From assembly GCA_956465555.1 (NCBI GenBank), contig OY101119.1, positions 2,032,629 to 2,096,628 of the forward strand: 64,000 nt of DNA, written 5' to 3'. This stretch comes from Nitzschia sp. pyKryTriq1 (Eukaryota > Bacillariophyta > Bacillariophyceae > Bacillariales > Bacillariaceae). The notes beneath the pieces were generated by a model. The model did no database searches. It was not told the DNA's origin and worked only from the letters and a program-made list of their open reading frames with translations. The translations under genes were made by a program, and so were the position numbers. Numbering within the stretch: position 1 is the first letter of the stretch; the number at the start of each line of letters is the position of its first letter. Below, piece by piece: positions 10,709-20,138 of this stretch.

Positions 10709-12463
10709 TCACGAATTCTTCTTCTTCCTCCCAAAAAAGGACGTGATTCGGGCTGTCGAGGAACCTGCTGGTGGAGCCTTCCGTTTCTTGCTGACGTTCG
10801 GCGAGGAGTCGGTGTTTGGAGAGATATGGGGATTTGTGCTACTCTTTCCTTTAGACTGAGGAGATGGCGTAGTTGAACTGTACACTTTGCCTGACAGCAG
10901 TCTGTCAACGGCACGATCCACATTACCCTTGCACTCCGAAAGAGCCTGTCGTGCTCTTTCTGAGTCGAAACCCATCGCCGAAAGGGTGGTCAGATCGCTT
11001 TCGTCGGCAAGACTGGAGTAAGCATTGTTGGGCTCTTTTGTTTCTACCTTGATAATCTCTACACTGTCCTCGGACTGGGCATCATCAGCCGCGTCGTCAT
11101 GACCTACTTTCGTGCTCACGGTCTCTGGCGTAGAATTACTCGTTTCGTTCCCACATGTTTCAGTGGGTTCAATGCTTCCATCGGATTCCGTCACAGATTT
11201 CAACGCACACGACGACTTTTCCATAGAACGAAAGAAGGCTTGTTTGGCTCGTTTTCTATCCAATAGATTGCGAAATCGGTTTTCGATTTTCCGATAGTCG
11301 GCATCGTCGCTGAACACAGTAGGAATGACCTTGCGCGGACGAAGATATTGTACAAAGGAAACTAGTTCCGAAAAGGCCGAGTGCTCGGAATAAGGAATGA
11401 GTCGCACCTCCACGTCAATCGGCGCCTGCTTCTTGTCACTACCGGTGCCCACTTCGTCGTCCAGCCGAGGAGGAACCGTTTTCTGACTCACAGAGTGTTC
11501 TCTGTTCCATTTGGATCCATGAGCCCATCCAGTCGGAAGAAACGCCACCACTTTCTCGTACCCTTGATTTAAACTACGTGCGTAATCGGCACACTTGAGA
11601 AAGTTGGGTCGGAAGAATGGCCAAATCTCCCCTGCCCATGGAGCTATGGCGTGGATTGGAGTCTCGTCGGCATTTTGTGTGCATCGATGGATGATCTGAG
11701 AGGAAACTTCCTGTGATTCGTGGCCTTGGACACATTGTAGCATGTGAAATTTCTTTTCAGTGACGTACACGAGCTGATTGGTCCTCGCTGCCGCTTCCCA
11801 GAGTACCTTTTCTTTGCCGATGGAATAGCACGAAAGTAATAGCAGCGTTTTGGGCATTTTCGACGACGTTTCAGGTGCATCCGACCCATAGCCCAAAAGT
11901 TCTACCACTGCACCCGCAATGCTCTCTACAGATTCATCCTGTGGGACGAAATCGTGCTTCGGGTGGCCATAAGTTGTGTCCAAGTAAACAATGTCGAGCG
12001 TATTGTTGGCCACCGCTTCTCGGAGCAAAGGATAAGACTTGAAACGTTCGTGGTATCGCATGTCCCCAGTATGTAAATGTGTGGTGCCATTGGGGAGCTG
12101 GATCAAGACAATACATGCACCAGGGCAGTGATTGGCGTCGTAGAAAGTGATTTGAGTCAGTTCGTTGCCTCGCCCCTTCATCTTCAGCGAGAAGGTTTTT
12201 CCGTACTCATGTTCGACAACCCAGACGGCTGGCACTTTGTGAACCCGAATAAGGAGGGCAGATGTGACGGGTGTGCAGTGAATAAGAGCGGGTCCATTAT
12301 ATTTTCCATCCCGGGGTAAATTCTGATAGTGATCTCCGTGGTAGTGAGTCAGAATAAAAGCATTGTCAGGATCCTGTGTTCGTCGAAGATACCGTCCTCG
12401 AAACGCATCGACATAGAGTCCCGGGCAGCCATCGACCTCATGGCACACCTCTGCGGTGTTCAT
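10709..12463 (-). CDS. SNM1/PSO2 (DCLRE1) DNA cross-link repair nuclease
   Basis: Single exon, first ATG 12463, 584 residues. Metallo-beta-lactamase core: HYHGDHY at residues 40-46 (zinc-binding HxHxDH), NHCPGAC, HTGDMRY and the YLDTTYGHPKHDF box, then the beta-CASP/DRMBL part through PYSEHSAFSELVSFVQYLRP. This family degrades DNA 5' to 3' at interstrand cross-links or overhangs. Unusually placed extras: a UBA-like ubiquitin-binding helix bundle at about 491-523 (LTTLSAMGFDSERARQAL, GNVDRAVDRLL) and a C-terminal ARITSFFGRK (571-580) that resembles a PCNA-interacting peptide but lacks the leading Gln. A KKRKAPP stretch is a likely nuclear signal. The plant and animal SNM1A proteins carry ubiquitin-binding fingers and PIP boxes at other positions, so this looks like an independent route to the same partners. 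Confidence 0.93.
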   Translation of the reverse strand: MNTAEVCHEVDGCPGLYVDAFRGRYLRRTQDPDNAFILTHYHGDHYQNLPRDGKYNGPALIHCTPVTSALLIRVHKVPAVWVVEHEYGKTFSLKMKGRGNELTQITFYDANHCPGACIVLIQLPNGTTHLHTGDMRYHERFKSYPLLREAVANNTLDIVYLDTTYGHPKHDFVPQDESVESIAGAVVELLGYGSDAPETSSKMPKTLLLLSCYSIGKEKVLWEAAARTNQLVYVTEKKFHMLQCVQGHESQEVSSQIIHRCTQNADETPIHAIAPWAGEIWPFFRPNFLKCADYARSLNQGYEKVVAFLPTGWAHGSKWNREHSVSQKTVPPRLDDEVGTGSDKKQAPIDVEVRLIPYSEHSAFSELVSFVQYLRPRKVIPTVFSDDADYRKIENRFRNLLDRKRAKQAFFRSMEKSSCALKSVTESDGSIEPTETCGNETSNSTPETVSTKVGHDDAADDAQSEDSVEIIKVETKEPNNAYSSLADESDLTTLSAMGFDSERARQALSECKGNVDRAVDRLLSGKVYSSTTPSPQSKGKSSTNPHISPNTDSSPNVSKKRKAPPAGSSTARITSFFGRKKKNS

Positions 12464-13014
12464 TACCGACAAGAATAGTCGGAGAATGCTTGAACTGCTG
12501 CTAACTTGAAAAAGATTTGTAGAGTTGTGCTCTTCTCAAGTACGAGCACGAGATTTAGATGATGCTTACCGGTACGTACCAGGTACACCAGAACGTATAG
12601 GTTCCGGTACAGGTACTTGTAGGTCTACTCTCTCGGTGCGGTAGCTCTGAAATAGAGAAAAGAGTAGAGTAGAGGAGTGGAGTCGTAGTCGTCGTCGTCG
12701 TCGTCTTCTGCTACGAGTACATAGTAATTGTGGAGTACGATAATATGTGGAGCGAAGTTTTGATTTCAGAATGGATTTTCGACTTGCTTGACTTGATTTT
12801 TACGAAAGAACAACGGCGAAATATGCCATCGGCCAATCAAAGCACAGAAAAAGTTAACAAGCAAAAGAACCGCAACAACCGCATCCATCATCTCTCTCTC
12901 ATTGCACAACTTATGTACAACGTACAACTCCACTTATATAACACTGGAATGATATCCAAAACACCTGCGTTTCTCTGGAAAGCAGCTCTCCGATATACTT
13001 TTTGAACTATTAGC
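12464..13014. other. Intergenic, divergent promoters
   Basis: Holds ACCGGTACGTACCAGGTAC-type palindromes (about 12568-12612) and AGAGTAGAG/GTCGTC tracts (12655-12705). A 276-nt open frame at 12730-13005 has no family resemblance and no coding look. Confidence 0.5.
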
Positions 13015-13773
13015 ATGCCTTCTGTAAGACGACTAGTTCACAGTATTAGCGTTGCGGTGCTTCTCCCAAGAATCGCGCCGATCCAAGCATTTCAACATTC
13101 CGTCCTTGTTTCTCGTCGATATTCTTTTCATCGACGCCGAGGAGCAAATCATCGAGTTTCGGCAGTCCTCAGTCAGAATGATACAATTACTCCAGTGGTA
13201 CTTTCCCCCCAGGCCATACCAATGGAAGAATCATCAATACTAAACTGTTTTTCTGCAGAAGAACTGGAAACGCCCCTCGGTCAGCCCACCCCTGCTGCTG
13301 CCAAGACTAGCACCTTCAGTCGAGCCTCCAACCCCGTGCAGCCTATTTCTTCGATCAGCGGTCTGACCAATTTTATGTTTGGTGGTCAGGATGGAAACGA
13401 CTTGACGGTTGTGAAGTATTATGCACACTACTGCAAAATTTGCCAACGAGCTGGTATACAATTTCAGAAAATTGCTACGGAACATCCCAATGTGCGCTTT
13501 GGAAGAGTCGAAAGCATGGTGATCCCAGACAGCGCCTACACCCTTCGAAGTCTAGGAGTTACCAAATTTCCCTTTGTCCAGATTTACCGAAGGGGGCAGT
13601 GCGTGGCTAGTTTCTCAACTGGTCCTAGCCACTTGTTTGCCAAGAAAGTTCGGGATACCATTGCCATTTGTCTCAATCGAACACCAGAAGAATGGGACGC
13701 TTTCACCACTGAATTTTCCAGTGAAATTGAATCGAACCGAGAAGCAAGAGAGAGCCTTGCGTCGCGGTCATGA
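13015..13773 (+). CDS. Plastid-addressed thioredoxin-fold protein
   Basis: Single exon, 252 residues. Residues 112-225 form a thioredoxin fold: DLTVVKYYAHYCKICQRAG carries the redox pair Cys140-Lys-Ile-Cys143, followed by helix 2, VRFGRVES for strand 3, and the cis-proline strand TKFPFVQIYRRGQ. The CKIC active site with a preceding YAHY is like the thioredoxin-like proteins of algal plastids, not classical WCGPC thioredoxin, so a disulfide-handling but specialised role is inferred. The N-terminus is a signal peptide ending IAPIQAFQHS, the AF-type plastid cleavage signature. Residues 50-110 are a low-complexity linker; the C-terminus is charged. Substrate unknown. Confidence 0.82.
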   Translation: MPSVRRLVHSISVAVLLPRIAPIQAFQHSVLVSRRYSFHRRRGANHRVSAVLSQNDTITPVVLSPQAIPMEESSILNCFSAEELETPLGQPTPAAAKTSTFSRASNPVQPISSISGLTNFMFGGQDGNDLTVVKYYAHYCKICQRAGIQFQKIATEHPNVRFGRVESMVIPDSAYTLRSLGVTKFPFVQIYRRGQCVASFSTGPSHLFAKKVRDTIAICLNRTPEEWDAFTTEFSSEIESNREARESLASRS

Positions 13774-14674
13774 AACTACTTCGTCAACCACGCAAGTATA
13801 AGCAAAACATGATCAAGGTATTTCTGAAGATGGATCTTCCGAACTGCTGGTGTCGGTAGGAAACCTACCGGTACGCTGTAGACACATTCATGGGCACCAT
13901 TTCCTGCTAGCTGATTTTGTCAACACAAAAAATCGAGTAAAGTACATACTGTACAACTTCATTGCATATCCTCCCCCCGTCATTTTCCTCTCATTCCGAC
14001 GCAGTCCGAAGCCAATGTTTTCTTAGATTTGTCTGTATATTTTTGATAGAACAAATAATACTGTTGAACATGCAAGTTTTTAACAACGTTTACCGTACGA
14101 GAGTACCATATGCATGACTTCGACCTCTTGAAGACCTTGAAGAAGAAAGAACAACATAATATATTTGAGTAGCTTATAAATTCTACCCCTAAGTTACTAC
14201 TCCTAGTAGAAAATCCAAGGGGTTGTCTAGCAGTAAGACGAATGTTACAAGGGATTCACGGTGTAGGTCGTTGTTTCTCTTCTCATAGTCTCTCTCTCTC
14301 TCTCTCTAGTAGTAGTAGTAGAATAGAGAGGAGAGTTAAATCTTCGGCACAGTGGCTCTCTCTCTCTCTCTCTACCAGTAGAGAGCTAGCCAGTAGCAGC
14401 TGTAGGTCTCGGATAGCAAGAGTACAGTACCGGTACTCGTACCTGGTACCGTACTTGTACCTGGTACTGTACAAGTAGTCTCTCTACTATTTTAAAAAAA
14501 AACTCGACAACAACATGACGACGGACGGACAAAGAACAGACGACGAGCGTGGGCACAGTGCACGCAGTTCTACTGTGTACCGGTATGTTTTTAGGATCTC
14601 CACAACGCCAAAAGCAAACCCCAGGAAAGCGAAGTCGCACACTTGTGTGGTTTGATTCTGTCACTATCATCGAC
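13774..14674. repeat. Intergenic with CT/AG and CTAGTAG tracts
   Basis: Two CT microsatellites (about 14287-14308 and 14358-14375), each running into TAGTAGTAG/AGAGAG, then a GTAC palindrome cluster (about 14427-14475, e.g. ACCTGGTACCGTACTTGTAC). No gene seen between 13774 and 14674. Confidence 0.6.
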
Positions 14675-15382
14675 ATGACCAGGATACAAGAACAAAATTG
14701 TAGACATTGCAGTCGTCACATGGTTCGGCCCTCATTGATCTTGATGCTTCTTGGCATACAATTTGAGACAAAGGCTGGTGCATTTGGTTTCGCGGTACGC
14801 CACTCGAACGCCGCCCATCCAGAAAATCATGATAGCGTACAAATGCTTTCACACCCCCTACAACACAATATTTTCTCCCCTTCGCTACTACTAGATACAC
14901 CTGTCGGGTTGGAGGATGGACCCGTTTCCTCTACCTTCCAGAATCTACTTGCGAGGCTTTCATCTTCTTCCACATCAATGATAGCAGATGCTGGAATCGG
15001 CGATTTGCCTCCGATACTCGTCATTCCCGGTATCTTCTTGCTGGGTGCAATTTCAGCATTTGTTTTCGCGAACGTTGTTTACACCCCTGAAATCCTTGAA
15101 AATGCCGAGCAAATACGATTGGAAACCCGGGAAGAAGAAATCCGGAGCGTATGGAATGCTGTCAAGCAGCATGTACGAGAGGGGAATGATTTGGAAGAAT
15201 TACGTCGGCCACTGGAAGTAGCCCTGAACATGTCCATTGAGACTTATGTCCAATCAATCAAGAACGCGCAGAAAAATCATGAAGAGGAGGAAAAAGAGGG
15301 TTCGACTGAGTTTACGGAAGCAGATATAGGATTAGCATCACTTCTTGATTCCAAAATGCTATCTTTGTCGAAAGATGATTAG
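14675..15382 (+). CDS. Small plastid-addressed single-pass membrane protein
   Basis: Not recognised as a named family. The start may be 14675 (235 residues) or 14720 (220 residues); the second places a compact signal peptide first: MVRPSLILMLLGIQFETKAG followed by AFGF, a good plastid cleavage site. Later comes one membrane helix (PPILVIPGIFLLGAISAFVF) near two thirds of the length, then a charged helical C-terminus (ILENAEQIRLETREEEIRS) with an acidic run near the end. The layout, a transit region, one membrane span and a coiled tail, fits a thylakoid or envelope protein. No catalytic motif is visible. Confidence 0.65.
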   Translation: MTRIQEQNCRHCSRHMVRPSLILMLLGIQFETKAGAFGFAVRHSNAAHPENHDSVQMLSHPLQHNIFSPSLLLDTPVGLEDGPVSSTFQNLLARLSSSSTSMIADAGIGDLPPILVIPGIFLLGAISAFVFANVVYTPEILENAEQIRLETREEEIRSVWNAVKQHVREGNDLEELRRPLEVALNMSIETYVQSIKNAQKNHEEEEKEGSTEFTEADIGLASLLDSKMLSLSKDD

Positions 15383-16378
15383 TGAAAAGAAGGAGGTGTG
15401 ACGTGATGGATGGGATAACAATTGGAAAGATCTCAGGCAAGTTCGAGTCCAGATTTTCAAGTGGGGAAGTGTCGAGAAGTCTTTTTCAAGAAGGCTCACT
15501 TCCTGGTGGGACGACGACGAACTGCAGAATAGTTTACAGTAAAAAAAGAAGCTACGAACGGTAAGATATTCTGCTGTAAGAACATACGAGTACATAGTCT
15601 TTCTCTACTAGCTCTAGTAGAGAGAGGTGCTCTACGAGTACAGGTAGTCTCAATGTTTAGATATTCGTAGACAGAGAAAATGAATTGTGCCATGATGTCT
15701 CATCAACCATGAGTTTTTCGTAGCATGCATATGTCTACCCCTGTCGCAAGTCGCAAGTCCCGCAAGTGAGTGTGTGAGGAGTCGAGTCAGTCTTCCAACG
15801 ACTACTTTGACCCATCCATGAGGAATGGCTCGATATTTCATATTGGCCAATCAAAAAGTGTCAAAAAAGATCCGGAAGTTTGTCCCCAAGGGTATTCTGA
15901 TTTTTTATACGTCCGTCCTTCCATCATGTAAACATTTGATGAATCGCGTTATTCCCCATGGTTGGTTTCGAAAATGTATGTAAATTCTCATCATTTCCGT
16001 TCGAAATCTAAGATGACGAGATTATAATCGGTGGAAGCCATTCCACAAACACACTACCGTATGATATGGATATTTGCTGACGTCGTCACAGCCAACAAAG
16101 TATCAATATGTTAAGCGGAGATCTTGCCTGTATTTTCACTTCCGGAATTTGGCTACGACTCCGTTCAGCCCATAAATAAAGAGAAGACGCTTTATTTATA
16201 GGAACATTCGCCAGGAACAACGAACAACTCCAAATAAGCGCGGAGTTGATGGTATCTGGTACCGCCTTCTGTACAACACGTCCCAATCCAAATCATCGAA
16301 GTCCCGAATCTCATCATCTCCATGTTCCGCGCGTGTTCGTTGCCCGCATGCAGGCCGAACGCAGGCGGGCGAAAGTAG
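15383..16378. other. Intergenic, no gene seen
   Basis: About 1 kb. Contains CTAGCTCTAGTAGAGAGAG near 15608-15628 and otherwise unremarkable AT-rich sequence. No RNA gene recognised. Confidence 0.45.
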
Positions 16379-17800
16379 ATGAAAGTTGAAAGTGTTCGGA
16401 AAAATCAAACGCGGCACACAAACGCATTGCGGTGTTCGGTCATCATACCACCTTCTCCTCAGATTCCAAACAATAGCAATACCGGCACCATGAAGACTAC
16501 GTTAGAACGAAGACAGCAACGCCGGCAACATCGCCGCTGTGCCACAGACCCGTCGGTGATGGACGGAATCTTTGACTCTGGAAGTGAAAGGGACTTTTCT
16601 GCTACGGAGTATTCCTGTGAAGCGGCTAGCAAAATGCTACAGGAGACGCCCGAGGGTATCGACACGGTTGTCAACTCGTTCCAGAGTCGGGTTGCCCATG
16701 TTCCGTCCCGAACATCGGATATTGCTGCACCCCTTCGAGAAAGCGTATCCACTCCTTGCCTGTTTCAATTCTTCGCTACTGCTGTCACGAATGCTGAAAA
16801 GGGAGATATGATCCCCGAAGAACTACCGGAAGATGATAGCGAGGAAACCTCCTCCATTGCCGAGCCCGAAGCACGGCAGGATCTCCTCTCCCATCTCCTG
16901 GATTGCATTGAAGAGAGTGAATGGAATAAAGTCGTGTCCTTCCTAGAGAGAGATCCCTCCCTAGCGAGAAGACAAGTATCTATGGTGGTCCAGGGTGAAA
17001 ACTCCAAATGTCTCTTGGTGCACTATGTTTGCGGTCTAAAAGACACTCCCGTCTCGGTCGTGGACGCTCTTGTGACTCTCAACCCTGCGTCGTTGCTGCA
17101 AAAAGAGCAGCGAGCTGGACGACTGCCCGTTCATATCGCAGTAGTCAAGGATGCCTTTCCAGAAGTGGTGCGGTATCTCTGTCAAGCCCGACCTCAAGCG
17201 CTTCAGTACAGAGATCAAGAGGGCAACCTTCCACTGCACTACGCCGCCATGCATGGATGTCCTCTGGTACTTCGGTATCTTCTCGAAGCCTATCCTGAAG
17301 CCTGCTCGAAAGCGAATACCCGTGATCGCTTTCCCATGCATCTAGTGGCTGCAAGATGCTACGATTCATCGCCGGTCCCCACTGGAGACTTGGAGGCTAT
17401 CGTACAAGCCTACCCCCCAGCGCTACTTCAAGTGGATCGCTTTGGGCGAACGCCATTGCATTTGGCAGCCGACGTCAAGCATCCTCAGTGGCAAGTCTTG
17501 CAGGTGTTGATTTCCCATGCCCCCGAGGCACTCACGAGAAAAGACAAGGCACGCAAGACCCCCTTGGCTTGCGCCAAGCGATCTCACCTAGGCAACAAGA
17601 CGAACGATCTTGTCGTCTCCAGTCTTCTGGAAGCAACCAACCAAGAACGAAGACGGCGGCGACAGAATACGTCCTGGATTCCTGCAGGTCTTGCTAGGGG
17701 AGTGTCGTCCGCTTTGGGCTCAAGTCGTCACTCAACTGTTGGCAGCTGCATAGACAAGAGCGACAAGGAGGAAAAGGACTTATACTGTTGCTATGGTTAG
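16379..17800 (+). CDS. Ankyrin-repeat protein
   Basis: Single exon, up to 473 residues from ATG 16379; ATG 16490 (start MKTTLERRQQRRQ) is an alternative. Residues from about 180 to 400 are ankyrin repeats of the diatom style with leucine-proline-leucine-histidine turns: GRLPVHIAVVKDAFPEVVRY, GNLPLHYAAMHGCPLVLRYL, RFPMHLVAARC and GRTPLHLAADVKHPQWQVLQ, each with a PEA/PPA turn between helices. Such proteins bind other proteins; the partner is unknown. The N-terminal third is Arg/Gln-rich then acidic and disordered. The C-terminal tail is Ser/Arg-rich. No membrane segment or catalytic domain accompanies the repeats. Confidence 0.85.
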   Translation: MKVESVRKNQTRHTNALRCSVIIPPSPQIPNNSNTGTMKTTLERRQQRRQHRRCATDPSVMDGIFDSGSERDFSATEYSCEAASKMLQETPEGIDTVVNSFQSRVAHVPSRTSDIAAPLRESVSTPCLFQFFATAVTNAEKGDMIPEELPEDDSEETSSIAEPEARQDLLSHLLDCIEESEWNKVVSFLERDPSLARRQVSMVVQGENSKCLLVHYVCGLKDTPVSVVDALVTLNPASLLQKEQRAGRLPVHIAVVKDAFPEVVRYLCQARPQALQYRDQEGNLPLHYAAMHGCPLVLRYLLEAYPEACSKANTRDRFPMHLVAARCYDSSPVPTGDLEAIVQAYPPALLQVDRFGRTPLHLAADVKHPQWQVLQVLISHAPEALTRKDKARKTPLACAKRSHLGNKTNDLVVSSLLEATNQERRRRRQNTSWIPAGLARGVSSALGSSRHSTVGSCIDKSDKEEKDLYCCYG

Positions 17801-18481
17801 ACTATGCTGCTGTACAGTATTGCTAAAGCGATTATTAATGTTATATCTGTCAAGTGTTGTTAGATTCCATTTTCTAGTGCATACCCCTACTATACTGTGG
17901 TGTCTTGCGTAGATCTAGACAGATCTCTCCAACATGCGATGGTCATTCACTACTCATACTGAAAATACTGTATTATGAATACGTGCTATCTCAACGAGAA
18001 TAGCTTTGGGTGGTAGCAGTACATACGTACTCGTACTATGCTATTCGAGTTTCAAGTTCTTAGAATGCTGTTCGTGCAGGTGGTAGTTACGACACCCCAG
18101 CTCCATCACAGACCACCCGGGGGAGACTCTCACCCCCAAAGTAAACGAAAGAGCTACATACAATCCTCTAAAAGAAGTGTTGCTTGCCCCCAAATCGGTG
18201 TGTACAGAGCAGAGGAGGGTGTACCGTACTGGTACGTATGTACTGTACGTAAGGCCGATACATCATGATACACCTCGCATTGCTTCGGTTCCTACGAACT
18301 ACGAACCGGTAGAATTGGCTTTTCAATTTTCAAAACAACATTGATAAATTGCCTCATCTCCATCTCTCGTTCATCACCAACAATCAAATAATCATTCACT
18401 TTATATCAGACATATCGTTGACTCTCGAGAATTGGAGACTCTCGAGAATTGGAAGAGACATTCAGTCAGTGAGTGGGTGAG
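17801..18481. other. Intergenic, no gene seen
   Basis: 681 bp. One short direct repeat, ACTCTCGAGAATTGGA, occurs twice in a row at about 18420-18450; a GTACTGGTACGTATGTACTGTACG palindromic run lies near 18225-18250. Nothing else identified. Confidence 0.45.
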
Positions 18482-19771
18482 ATGGTCATCATAAGCAGAA
18501 CTTCGGCAACCGCAGGACGCCACCACGACGACAGTGACAGCCATGGACCTGAACATGAAGTCGAAGCTCTCATCAATGACGACGAACACCAATCGAGATC
18601 GGCGACGCTACTTGTACCTAAGATAGGGATCCGAAACAGACCATCGATACTGATTATCCTCGTCATGATTCTATCTTCCATGCTATATTTGGCCCATAAT
18701 CAGTTTGCACTTTACCAAGCGCTCCACGACGATTCGTTGTCGTCGTCCAATCCGCAGCAGCACTGGAGTGCCTTATTGGAGACGCGACTGCGCCCCGTCG
18801 ATCGGAGCTGGTGCCCCGACGCCAAGTGTACCTCTAGTCCGATGTGTCGTCCTTGTCAACGGCGTTTCCTGATTGTGATCACGAATGGCCGGTCGGCGTC
18901 TACCACTCTGACATGGATGCTGGATTTACTGCCAGGATTGAGGATGGGTGGTGAAAACAATAACGCTCTCCAGAACATTATGACCATGGTGGAAACCACA
19001 ACGGGTCCACCCTACGAAATGAAACCCGACAGTGACACAAAGTATAGCGCATGGTATCACAACCCCGTCCCAGATGGAGCATTGTCCTGTGTATCACAGA
19101 AAATGATTGAGACAATTGTACCACCCGCATGGATCAACGAGACTCACATGGACCCCGACGAAGGAGAAGAAATCATAGGCTTCAAGACTATCCGCCTCTT
19201 ACGAGACAACAATGTAAAAGATGTACCAAAGATTGCCGAGTTCTTAAAAGAGCACTTTCCATGTGCCAGATACCTCATCAACTTTCGATCCGATTTCAAA
19301 AAACAGGCCGATTCGCAAGTATCCTCCTTGAAAAGTTATCAAGACCAACCAGCCAACATTACGGATGCCGTCACCAGGATCTCACAGGAAGTAGACCGCC
19401 TCAAAAAGATGGCGGCAGTACTAGGAAAGCGTCGGGCTAGGATTGTGGATAGTGCCAAGTGGACGAACGATGTATCCGAGCTGAACGAAGTTGTGAAATG
19501 GCTCGGTTTTGACGAGACATGCGATTTCCCTCGGTTGATGGAACTGAACACGGGACGATCTTCCTCCAAAAGCAATACAACTACTGCGGAAACGAAAGCG
19601 GGGAATCATAGAAGGCTAAGCGCTTCGGTCACAAAGGGGAAAAGTTGGGGTTCGTGGCTCTCATCGATGCTAAGAATGACCAACAAACAAGGAGCCAAGA
19701 CATCCAGTGCGTACACGCACGGGGTTACTTCGGTGGAGTTGGATCCCCATTGTCGCTATGTGGGGAACTAG
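18482..19771 (+). CDS. Type II membrane sulfotransferase-like protein
   Basis: Single exon, 429 residues from ATG 18482. A short cytosolic tail precedes one membrane anchor (ILIILVMILSSMLYLAHNQ, about residues 58-76), as in Golgi carbohydrate sulfotransferases. The lumenal part begins with a Cys-rich clip (SWCPDAKC, PMCRPCQRR), then LIVITNGRSASTTLTWML, a good 5'-phosphosulfate-binding loop of PAPS-dependent sulfotransferases (xGRSGSTxL). CARYLINFRSDFKKQADS fits the 3'-phosphate-binding strand and helix with its conserved Arg and Ser. Transfer of sulfate from PAPS to a glycan or protein in the Golgi is inferred from these motifs; the acceptor is unknown. The C-terminal 80 residues are Ser/Lys-rich and divergent. 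Confidence 0.78.
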   Translation: MVIISRTSATAGRHHDDSDSHGPEHEVEALINDDEHQSRSATLLVPKIGIRNRPSILIILVMILSSMLYLAHNQFALYQALHDDSLSSSNPQQHWSALLETRLRPVDRSWCPDAKCTSSPMCRPCQRRFLIVITNGRSASTTLTWMLDLLPGLRMGGENNNALQNIMTMVETTTGPPYEMKPDSDTKYSAWYHNPVPDGALSCVSQKMIETIVPPAWINETHMDPDEGEEIIGFKTIRLLRDNNVKDVPKIAEFLKEHFPCARYLINFRSDFKKQADSQVSSLKSYQDQPANITDAVTRISQEVDRLKKMAAVLGKRRARIVDSAKWTNDVSELNEVVKWLGFDETCDFPRLMELNTGRSSSKSNTTTAETKAGNHRRLSASVTKGKSWGSWLSSMLRMTNKQGAKTSSAYTHGVTSVELDPHCRYVGN

Positions 19772-20138
19772 GCTTCCCTTGGAACCAACAAAAGAGTTCA
19801 TCCATGATGGAAAACGTTTTCGATTATTCTTTTTCTCTCGAGACGCTGCGGAGCGGAGAGCGGAGGTCTTCAAGTCAGTCGTGAGTAATCGTGACTGGAA
19901 GCCGGGGGAGGGCGGCGCAGGTAACCGCAACAGAGCGCGACAGCGCGTGGGTGCGTGCGCCCGTCTTTTTTTTCGCGCCGTTTTGGTTTCATCCAGTATT
20001 TTCGAATTTCGTCCCTCGAGAAAAGACAAACTGGCACTGAAAACCCGGGACTATGGTGAATGGATGAATGATGGGTGCTACTGCGCATAGAGACACTTCC
20101 ATGAACAACAATCCTCTCTTTGACGTTGGCTTAATAGC
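19772..20138. other. Short intergenic
   Basis: 367 bp between two genes read in the same direction; GC-rich around 19900-19960. No feature recognised. Confidence 0.4.

Noticed and set aside
12730-13005. 91-residue open frame upstream of the thioredoxin-fold gene
   Set aside because: No homology, mixed composition, lies in a promoter interval rich in repeats.
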